DNA from: an uncultured Slackia sp.
GTDB lineage: Bacteria > Actinomycetota > Coriobacteriia > Coriobacteriales > Eggerthellaceae
Assembly (NCBI GenBank): GCA_934646845.1
Contig: CAKUEV010000035.1
Coordinates: forward strand, 1 to 13,082
Direction of reading: 5' to 3'
DNA: 13,082 nucleotides
The notes below the pieces were generated by a model. It saw only the letters and a program-made list of their open reading frames with translations. It did no database searches and was not told the origin of the DNA. Both the position numbers and the translations under genes were made by a program. Position 1 is the stretch's first letter; each line of letters begins with the position of its first letter. Of this stretch, positions 7,123-13,082 are shown in pieces.

Positions 7123-7157
7123 GGGCATCACCTCCCTTCTTGAGGAAGGCACTGCCC
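7123..7157 (-). promoter_or_regulatory. Leader hairpin sequestering the Shine-Dalgarno site of the small peptide
   Basis: In the - strand RNA, GGGCAGTGCCTTCC (7157 to 7144) pairs with GGGAGGTGATGCCC (7136 to 7123) around a 7-nt loop. Thirteen of 14 positions pair, three as G-U wobbles, with one G-A mismatch. The ribosome site GGAGG (7135 to 7131) is entirely inside the stem, and the stem ends one nucleotide before the start codon. The wobbles become mismatches in a + strand RNA, so the structure is specific to the peptide mRNA. It should hold translation low until refolding or processing. Confidence 0.65.
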
Positions 7158-7187
7158 GGCACACAAACCGCCGTTGGGGTATCGGCT

Positions 7188-7193
7188 ATTTTA
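7188..7193 (-). promoter_or_regulatory. Possible -10 box for the small peptide gene
   Basis: TAAAAT on the - strand would start RNA near 7182, giving a leader of about 61 nt that holds the whole sequestering hairpin. No good -35 box lies 16-18 bp upstream: that stretch is part of the hairpin after the FtsX gene. The peptide may therefore have a weak promoter or depend partly on readthrough. Confidence 0.35.
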
Positions 7194-7199
7194 ACGCAG

Positions 7200-7223
7200 A
7201 AAGGGCCGCTCTCGCGACCCTTC
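7200..7223 (-). terminator. Probable terminator after the FtsX permease gene
   Basis: On the - strand AAGGGTCGC (7222 to 7214) pairs with GCGGCCCTT (7209 to 7201) around a GAGA tetraloop, with one U-G wobble that would be a mismatch on the other strand. The following stretch, TCTGCGTT, is only modestly U-rich, so termination may be leaky. It lies 29 bp past the FtsX stop codon. Confidence 0.5.
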
Positions 7224-7252
7224 CCAAAGCGCCTACACGCCAGGATCTCTCG

Positions 7253-9916
7253 CTATTCCGCGTTTTTCAACGCGAGCGCAAGCGGCACTTTCTTGATATG
7301 GCGCACATGCAGAAGCGCCACCACAAGATAGGTCGCGAATCCCGTGGCGATGACTTCCAAAATGCACGTCAGCGGCACGTAAATCTCGATGTTGCCGCTG
7401 TACGAGAGCAGCATTGCCTTGAATATCGCCGTGAGCGACACGATGATGAGCGGCTGGCACACGATGAGCGATACCGCCACGCACCAAGTGATCGAGCGCA
7501 CGTAGAGCTTGCTCACCTCCCTGTCGCGATAGCCGAACACCTTCATATAGCTGATGGAGCGCGCGCTGTGATCGATGACCGACTTCGTGAGCAAATACAT
7601 GAATACGAGGAAAATGAACACCGACATGCCCACGAGCATTCCAATCATGTCATCCATCATGCCCGTGAACTGCTCGCCAATGGCATCCATGTCGGAAGGC
7701 GTAAGATCGCTCGCCACATAGCGGGAATCAAGCGCGAGCGGCTCGTCGGAAACATACCCATTGAAGTAGGCCGCATCGTTGCCGAACATCGCGTTGAAAT
7801 CGTCCAGGCTCATGTAGATATTCATGGTCGACTTCGTGCCCCACGTGCCATCGTCGCCCGCGAACGTGAGCGTATGCGTCTTGTCTTCGTACTTGTCGTA
7901 CAGTTCGATTGCATCGCCCTGTTTGAAGCTGAACTTGTCAACCAAGCCGCCGCCAAAGACCGCCTTGCCGTCTCCAAGGTCCATATCGGCCCAATAACGA
8001 GAATCCTCCTGCACACCATACACAGCAATCGTTTCCTCACCATTGCCTTCGCCGCGATCGTATTGCAGCGAATACACGGCGAATTTCTCGGCCTGGGCGA
8101 TTGCGCCGGCACCGTTGTCGACCGTATTCACCGGATGCGCGTTTTCGTCGTCAAGGTCGAGGTCGGACACCTTGTCGACCATATCGACCACGTCGTCGCG
8201 CGTCGTGCCCAAATCGGCGGCAACGCCATCGAGCTCACTGTTCAGCGCGTCTTGAGACTCCGCGAAATCGTCCTGGGCATCTTGCGCCTTTTGCATGGCT
8301 TCAAGCGTCGGCTCGGCCTGCAGCGCCTCCGCCGCCGCCTTCAAGGCATCGGCCTTTTCTCGCGCATCGTCGGCAGCGTTCTCAAGATTCGAAAGCCGGG
8401 CGCCCTCCACACCCTGCAGCGTATCGGCGGCTTTCCACGCTTCGCGCTCGTCATTGGCGCCCTCAAGCTCCAGCGGCGCCTTCAGCGAATACTGATGCTG
8501 CGCAACGACGGTATTGTGCAAATTCTCGGCGTAATGGCTCATCGTGGGAAGAATCGCGAGTGAGAACAGCAAAAGCAGGCTCGCAAAGCCAATGCCCACG
8601 AAGAGCGTGGCGAAGTTGCCTAAATTTCGCAGGAACACGCGCAGACGGAATCGCGCGGTAAAGCCCAGCCACTCGGGCAGCGCAAACCCACGCTTCACGC
8701 CGCCCTTGCTCGTTTCATGGCGAAGGAATTGAAGGGGCGTGTGGCCCATCTTGCGCAGCAAACCGACGAGCGTGACCAAAATCAAAACCGCCACAGGAAC
8801 AACGGTGGTCTGGAAGAAAACGCCCCAACTCCAGGTCGCATAATACGGAGGCAGGCTATATGACCCATAATACAAATTGCGCATAGGCTCGCTCATGAGC
8901 GTAAAGCCCACCACGTTGCCCACTGCGGCGGCGGCGATGCCCACGATGCACGGCAGCGCGAGATAATGCGCCACCAGCTCACGGCGTCGATAGCCGCTCG
9001 CCAGAAGCGTGCCAATAATCGCGCTTTCTTCTTCAATCGTGCCCGACGTGAGCACCACAAACACGAATGCCATGATCACGATGATGATATACAGCAGCGT
9101 CGTCCACATCGCCGAGTCGCCTGACACGTCGTCTTTGGCATACCCAATGCCCTGGTTCGAATCGACGTCGGTCAAATCGGTCACGTTCGCATGGGCGTCG
9201 GAAAGTGCGCTCACCATGTCTTTTTCGATATCCACACGATCGGCCACAGAAAGGTCGCGATCGTTAAAGCGGTACGAGTAGGTATAGCTTGGCAGAAAGC
9301 CCGTATTCTCGAGCGTCTTGAAGCCCTCGGACGACACTTCGGCCACGCCAAACGAAAGCGTATTCACCGTGAAATCGGAGTTGCTCTGGAAAAGAGCCTG
9401 ATTGTCGGCCAGCGTCATAATGCCAACCACGCGAAACTCGACGCCGTTGAGCGCGACCGTATCGCCTATGGATACATCGTTGTTCGTTGCGAACACGCGG
9501 TCAATGGCGATTTCGTCTGCCGCCTGGGGCTCGCCGCCTTGCGCATACGCGGCCAAATCGACCTGCGTGCGATGCTCGAACGTGCGCACCGTGCAGTTGC
9601 GGGCGTTATCGCCCTGCGTTTTCTCGAAGCTCGCATCGAAGGAATAGTTCTTATACAGCTCAATGCCGCCAGAATCAGACGCAGCATCGCGCACGGCGTC
9701 GAGCTGTTCATCGGTCGCCTCGAACGCCGTGGTGAAGCGGCCGTCTTCAATACTGTAGGTTTCGGGCATATCGTCGATGATGACCGAAATGGAATGGGCG
9801 GCGAGCAGAAATCCCGAGGTAAGCGCGATGCTCACGGCCATGAGCAAGAATATGCCGAGGTATTTTCCAATATTGTGGACAAGCTCGCGCGGAAGCCGTT
9901 TGATCAGGGGACTCAT
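7253..9916 (-). CDS. FtsX/MacB-type ABC transporter permease with extracellular coiled coil
   Basis: Membrane subunit of 887 residues, partner of the ATPase encoded just upstream. Eight helices are predicted near 20-44, 270-290, 316-342, 366-388, 434-458, 757-779, 806-832 and 846-870: two FtsX-type blocks of four. The first extracellular domain (about 45-268) resembles the MacB core, with blocks such as VSIGDTVALNGVEFRVVGIM. The second (about 460-756) opens with a long Ala/Asp/Glu-rich stretch (485-585) that reads as coiled coil. EEESAIIGTLLASGYRRREL after helix 2 and SYMKVFGYRDREVSKLY after helix 6 are the cytoplasmic coupling segments that usually contact the ATPase. The ATG is 6 nt after the ATPase stop with a weak ribosome site (GGTAGG), suggesting translational coupling. 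Such systems move lipids or peptides, or transmit force rather than transport; the substrate is unknown here. Confidence 0.9.
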   Translation of the reverse strand: MSPLIKRLPRELVHNIGKYLGIFLLMAVSIALTSGFLLAAHSISVIIDDMPETYSIEDGRFTTAFEATDEQLDAVRDAASDSGGIELYKNYSFDASFEKTQGDNARNCTVRTFEHRTQVDLAAYAQGGEPQAADEIAIDRVFATNNDVSIGDTVALNGVEFRVVGIMTLADNQALFQSNSDFTVNTLSFGVAEVSSEGFKTLENTGFLPSYTYSYRFNDRDLSVADRVDIEKDMVSALSDAHANVTDLTDVDSNQGIGYAKDDVSGDSAMWTTLLYIIIVIMAFVFVVLTSGTIEEESAIIGTLLASGYRRRELVAHYLALPCIVGIAAAAVGNVVGFTLMSEPMRNLYYGSYSLPPYYATWSWGVFFQTTVVPVAVLILVTLVGLLRKMGHTPLQFLRHETSKGGVKRGFALPEWLGFTARFRLRVFLRNLGNFATLFVGIGFASLLLLFSLAILPTMSHYAENLHNTVVAQHQYSLKAPLELEGANDEREAWKAADTLQGVEGARLSNLENAADDAREKADALKAAAEALQAEPTLEAMQKAQDAQDDFAESQDALNSELDGVAADLGTTRDDVVDMVDKVSDLDLDDENAHPVNTVDNGAGAIAQAEKFAVYSLQYDRGEGNGEETIAVYGVQEDSRYWADMDLGDGKAVFGGGLVDKFSFKQGDAIELYDKYEDKTHTLTFAGDDGTWGTKSTMNIYMSLDDFNAMFGNDAAYFNGYVSDEPLALDSRYVASDLTPSDMDAIGEQFTGMMDDMIGMLVGMSVFIFLVFMYLLTKSVIDHSARSISYMKVFGYRDREVSKLYVRSITWCVAVSLIVCQPLIIVSLTAIFKAMLLSYSGNIEIYVPLTCILEVIATGFATYLVVALLHVRHIKKVPLALALKNAE

Positions 9917-9922
9917 GACGGC

Positions 9923-10702
9923 CTACCAAACAAGCTCTGCGGCGGACACGGGAGCGGCGTTCGTCTCGTTTTCAACGAGCACACCGTCGCGAAGGCGCAA
10001 AACGCGGTTCGCCATGCGGGAGATGGCGTCATTGTGGGTCACAATGACGATGGTGCAGCCATAATCGCGATTTACCTGCTCCATAAGAGCGAGGATTTCC
10101 TTCGACGTTTTGTAGTCGAGCGCGCCTGTGGGCTCGTCGCACAAAAGCAAGCCAGGGTTTTTCACGAGCGCGCGTCCGATGGCACAACGCTGTTGCTGGC
10201 CGCCCGAAACCTGCCGGGGGAATTTCGCGCGATGCTCATAGAGGCCCAGTGACTTCAGAAGATCATCGATAGGAAGCGGGTTTTTCGAAAGATGCGCCGT
10301 GACCTCGATATTCTCCCGAATCGTGAGGTCGGGTACCAGATTATAGAATTGAAACACGAAGCCAAGCTCGCTTCGGCGATATTCGCCAAGCGCCTTCTTG
10401 CCGAGGCTCGTGATAGCGGTGCCGCCCACTTCGATAGTGCCCCCATCAGCCGCTTCAAGACCGCCGATGAGGTTCAAAAACGTCGATTTGCCCGAACCCG
10501 AGGGGCCGAGCAGCACGCAAATCTCGCCGCGCGTGATTTCCACGTCGATGCCGCGCAGCACTTCCATACGCGCCGCACCTTCGCCATAGCCTTTCACAAG
10601 GCCGCGCGTTGCCAAATAGGACGCGCCCGCATTCGCATGCGAGGCGCCCTCATCCAATGTGCATCCCGCCGATGCGGCCGCGCCCGTAACTCCATGAGGC
10701 AT
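9923..10702 (-). CDS. ABC transporter ATPase of the MacB/LolD family
   Basis: ATPase subunit of 259 residues that powers the FtsX-type permease encoded 6 bp downstream. It has Walker A GPSGSGKS (66-73), Q-loop Q118 in [13 protein letters not shown], signature VSGGQ (165-169), Walker B LLLCDE (185-190) followed by PTGALD, and H-loop H223. QFYNL and EPTGALD are typical of the MacB/LolD/FtsE group. Compared with the usual roughly 220-230 residues it carries about 28 extra N-terminal residues, Ala/Gly-rich with no motif. The ATG at 10700-10702 is supported by AGGAAGG 7 nt upstream. A good promoter lies in the 79-bp gap before it, so the pair is expressed independently of the fused exporter gene behind. 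Confidence 0.93.
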   Translation of the reverse strand: MPHGVTGAAASAGCTLDEGASHANAGASYLATRGLVKGYGEGAARMEVLRGIDVEITRGEICVLLGPSGSGKSTFLNLIGGLEAADGGTIEVGGTAITSLGKKALGEYRRSELGFVFQFYNLVPDLTIRENIEVTAHLSKNPLPIDDLLKSLGLYEHRAKFPRQVSGGQQQRCAIGRALVKNPGLLLCDEPTGALDYKTSKEILALMEQVNRDYGCTIVIVTHNDAISRMANRVLRLRDGVLVENETNAAPVSAAELVW

Positions 10703-10740
10703 AAAAGTACCTTCCTAACAGTTTCCCTTAGGTGACTTTT
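10703..10740. promoter_or_regulatory. Nested dyad between -10 box and start codon of the MacB-type operon
   Basis: AAAAGTACCT (10703-10712) is repeated in inverse as AGGTGACTTTT (10730-10740), apart from one inserted base. Inside it TTAGG and CCTAA form a second dyad. The outer arm overlaps the -10 box and the inner part holds the ribosome site AGGAAGG. A repressor operator or a leader hairpin that masks the ribosome site are both possible. Confidence 0.4.
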
Positions 10741-10766
10741 ATACCACTGAGCCGTTTTGTTAGCAA
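10738..10766 (-). promoter_or_regulatory. Promoter of the ATPase-FtsX operon
   Basis: On the - strand TTGCTA (10766 to 10761), a 17-bp spacer and TATAAA (10743 to 10738), with TGG before the -10 forming an extended -10. The expected start is near 10732, giving a leader of about 30 nt. The -35 box begins 15 bp beyond the stop codon of the fused exporter gene. I see no terminator between them, so readthrough from that gene is possible. Confidence 0.6.
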
Positions 10767-10781
10767 ATGGTTACTTATTGT

Positions 10782-13082
10782 TTACGAAACGCGTCCATGC
10801 TCCACCGAGTATGTCACGTCGGCAATGGCCGCGGCGCTCGGGCGGTGGCTTACGAGCAGCACCGTTTTGCCCGCGCGATTGTCGGAAAGTGCGCGCAGCA
10901 CGGCAGCCTCATTGAGCGCGTCGAGGTTGCTCGTGGGCTCATCGAGCAAAACGAACGGAGCATCGTGCAAAAACATGCGCGCGAGGCCCAAACGCTGGCG
11001 CTCGCCTCCCGAAAGGGCGTCGCCCAGCTCGCCCACCTGTGTGTCGAGCCCCTCGGGGAGCCTGCGCACGAAATTGGCGATCGACGCCTTTTCGCACGCC
11101 GCCATGATTTCTTCGTCACGCGCGCCAGGTTTCGCGAAAGCCAAATTATCGCGCACCGTGCCGGCAAACAGATGCGTCTCCTGCGTCATGAAGCCCTCGA
11201 CCTCACGCAAGCTCGCAGTATTCACGCAGCGAATGTCGCATCCCGACACCTCGATTTCGCCGCGATCGACATCCCAGAAGCGCATGAAGAGCTTGAGCAG
11301 GGTCGATTTGCCCGAACCCGACCTGCCTGCAATTTGCACGACCTGGCCAGGCTGAACATGCAGCTCAACGTCGGAAAGCACCTTCGCATCGCCATACGAG
11401 AAATCGACGTGGTTCGCGGCGGCGCCCTCAAACCCCTCAAGCGTCGAGCCGTCCTCAACTTCTTCGGTTTGCGGATGCTCATCGAGCACGTCGAGCACGC
11501 GAGCGCCCGAGGCGAGCGTTTGCTGCAACGTGGAACCCAAATTCGCCACAGCAATAACCGGACCGAACGACGACATGAGCGCCGCGCATGCCACAACGGC
11601 GCATCCGAAATCGAGCATGCCATAGTTCACCAGGTGCATTGACGCAAGCAGCATGCCCATATCGAGCGCCAACACCACAGCGCCCGTCGCCGCCATGGCG
11701 ATCGCTGTGCGCCCCTTCAGGCACGCCTCAACACGAATGAGACTATCCATGCGATTCGACAATTCCTGCGCGCGATCGGTCGCGCGACCGAACTGCAAGG
11801 TTTCGCGCAAACCGCGCAGGCTGTCGAGCACGAAGGCGTTCATCGAGCCAATGGCGTCGCGCACTTCACGCCCGCCCGTGCCGCTTGCTTTCGAGGAAAC
11901 CCATGGCACCGCAATGCCCACAACCGCATACGAGAATGCGACATAGAGCGCCAACAGCGGCGAAAGCGTCGCAACGAATGCGACCATGCCGAGCGAAACG
12001 ACAAGCGCGATGGCCGCCGGCGAAAGCGTATGCGCATAGAAAACCTCGAGCAGCTCGACGTCGCTCGTCAGCAGCGAAACCAAATCGCCCTTGTCGCGGC
12101 CCTCGAGCTTTGCCGGAGCGAGCGTGCGCATTTTGCCGAAGACCTTATCGCGCACGAGCGCGAGAATCTTGAATGCGAGATAGTGGTTGCACAGCTGCTC
12201 GCCGTAGCGAAACGGACCGCGCACCACGCCGCACACCGCCACCGCCGCGCACGCCGCGCCCACAGGAATCGCGACCCATACGCCTGCGGCATCGAGCAGG
12301 CCATACGCCGCAAACACCGTAAGGAAAATCGCCGCAAAGAAACCAAGCACGCCCAGAAGAATCGCGAGCGCCATAACGGGCAGAAGCGGGCGCGTAAGGC
12401 CCACAAGCCTCGCCATGATGCTGAAATTCGAACGACGACGCGGCTTTGAAGCCGCCTCGCTATTCTCCTGGCGCGAATCATGCTGCGCAGGTTGAAGCTG
12501 CGAATCAGCCTCGCACGCATCGAATTCCTCAATGCCTTCCTGGGCGACGCCATGTGCGAAGGCTTCAAGCTGGGACTGCTTTTCCCAGAGTTTCGCATAT
12601 GCGCCGCCGTGCGCAAGAAGCTGCGCGTGCGTGCCATGTTGCGCAAGTTTCCCCTGCTCAATCACGTAAATTTCATCGGCATGCTCAAGGGCCGACAAAC
12701 GATGCGAAATCATGATGACCGTATGGCCGCCAGCCAGCTCGCGTGCGGCCGAAATAATGGCAGCCTCGCTTTCGGCATCGATATTGCTCGTGGCTTCATC
12801 GAAGATATAAATGGGGGCATCGTGCAGCAGGGCGCGCGCAAACGCCAACCGCTGGCGCTGGCCGCCCGAAAGGTTCGCGCCCTCGGCGGCGATATCCATA
12901 TCGAGCCCGCCCGACTCACGAACGAAACCAGCGAGACGACATTTCTCAAGAGCCTCCCACAGCTCTTCATCGGTCGCATGGGGCTTGGCAAGCAGCAAAT
13001 TCGAGCGCAGCGTGCCCTTGAACACGTAGCTCGAAAACGGCACCGTGGTAATGGTCTCGCGCAACGATTCGGCCAAAATGTC
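10782..13082 (-). CDS. Fused double ABC exporter, CydDC-like, N-terminal half beyond the window
   Basis: The frame is open at the right edge (DILAESLRETITTV), so the gene continues outside; a TTG at 13074-13076 is internal. Order of the 766 visible residues: the end of a first ATPase domain (signature LSGGQ about 71-75, Walker B FDEA 94-97, H-loop near 127), a charged linker (about 172-220), a six-helix membrane domain (about 228-522), then a complete second ATPase domain: Walker A GRSGSGKS (586-593), Q-loop Q634, signature LSGGE (690-694), Walker B LLDEP, H-loop H746. The stretch RYGEQLCNHYLAFKIL with LAPAKLEGRDKGDLVSLLT looks like CydC, whose complex with CydD exports cysteine and glutathione and supports cytochrome bd assembly. 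The whole protein should exceed 1,100 residues and combine both halves in one chain. The substrate is inferred; a drug exporter is the alternative. The glutamine of the first Q-loop is replaced by Phe. Confidence 0.85.
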   Translation of the reverse strand, partial: DILAESLRETITTVPFSSYVFKGTLRSNLLLAKPHATDEELWEALEKCRLAGFVRESGGLDMDIAAEGANLSGGQRQRLAFARALLHDAPIYIFDEATSNIDAESEAAIISAARELAGGHTVIMISHRLSALEHADEIYVIEQGKLAQHGTHAQLLAHGGAYAKLWEKQSQLEAFAHGVAQEGIEEFDACEADSQLQPAQHDSRQENSEAASKPRRRSNFSIMARLVGLTRPLLPVMALAILLGVLGFFAAIFLTVFAAYGLLDAAGVWVAIPVGAACAAVAVCGVVRGPFRYGEQLCNHYLAFKILALVRDKVFGKMRTLAPAKLEGRDKGDLVSLLTSDVELLEVFYAHTLSPAAIALVVSLGMVAFVATLSPLLALYVAFSYAVVGIAVPWVSSKASGTGGREVRDAIGSMNAFVLDSLRGLRETLQFGRATDRAQELSNRMDSLIRVEACLKGRTAIAMAATGAVVLALDMGMLLASMHLVNYGMLDFGCAVVACAALMSSFGPVIAVANLGSTLQQTLASGARVLDVLDEHPQTEEVEDGSTLEGFEGAAANHVDFSYGDAKVLSDVELHVQPGQVVQIAGRSGSGKSTLLKLFMRFWDVDRGEIEVSGCDIRCVNTASLREVEGFMTQETHLFAGTVRDNLAFAKPGARDEEIMAACEKASIANFVRRLPEGLDTQVGELGDALSGGERQRLGLARMFLHDAPFVLLDEPTSNLDALNEAAVLRALSDNRAGKTVLLVSHRPSAAAIADVTYSVEHGRVS

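Noticed and set aside
7298..8563. 421-codon + strand ORF, and a similar one at 9191-10252, antisense to the FtsX permease and ATPase genes
   Set aside because: Both are mirror frames of well-supported genes, with composition typical of antisense shadows and no ribosome site seen.
1..13082. CRISPR array, tRNA or rRNA gene, insertion sequence, prophage or defence-island genes
   Set aside because: No regularly spaced repeats, cloverleaf, transposase or integrase was seen on either strand.

Overview
The window is GC-rich and almost fully coding. It holds five long genes with bacterial Shine-Dalgarno sites and no mobile element, tRNA, rRNA or CRISPR array. The gene set is a HelD-type RNA-polymerase helicase, a Ski2-like DEAD-box helicase with a long C-terminal extension, an MsbA-like exporter, a MacB/FtsX-type ABC pair and a fused CydDC-like exporter. 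Together with the composition this suggests a high-GC Gram-positive host, and my best guess is an actinobacterium of the Coriobacteriia/Eggerthellales type. That assignment is inference; no species can be named from the sequence.

Layout. At the left edge a helD gene, missing its 5' end, runs on the + strand to 2126. A 361-bp convergent intergenic region (2127-2487) follows. It contains no credible gene but three inverted-repeat structures: 33-bp arms around an 85-nt centre, a longer imperfect one, and a perfect 26-bp palindrome touching the stop codon of the next gene. All the other long genes are on the - strand. Read in transcription order from the right edge, they are: the fused ABC exporter (3' part only, 13082 to 10782); its neighbour pair of ATPase and FtsX permease (10702 to 7253), which has its own promoter; a small structured locus (about 7193 to 6898); the DEAD-box helicase (6873 to 4282); and, 18 bp later, the homodimer-type ABC exporter (4263 to 2488).

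The most interesting part is the 379-bp gap between the FtsX gene and the helicase, which looks empty at first. It encodes a 42-residue peptide on the - strand with one hydrophobic segment and a strongly basic tail, behind a very strong Shine-Dalgarno site. That site lies inside a 14-position hairpin, 13 positions of it paired, which ends one base before the start codon. From the other side, a consensus-like extended -10 promoter on the + strand (TTGGCA, 17 bp, TAAAAT) drives into the 3' end of the peptide gene. It meets two successive + strand hairpins, each followed by a T-run, although no + strand protein gene exists there. This is the architecture of a type I toxin-antitoxin locus of the convergent kind (compare par/Fst and TxpA/RatA). 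A 10-bp inverted repeat also links the mRNA leader with its 3' region. The module is inferred from structure only.

How the genes relate. The helicase and the exporter behind it are probably one transcription unit. The ATPase and FtsX permease are coupled subunits of one transporter. The fused exporter is a separate system whose first half lies outside the window. I see no sign that the three transporters share a substrate.
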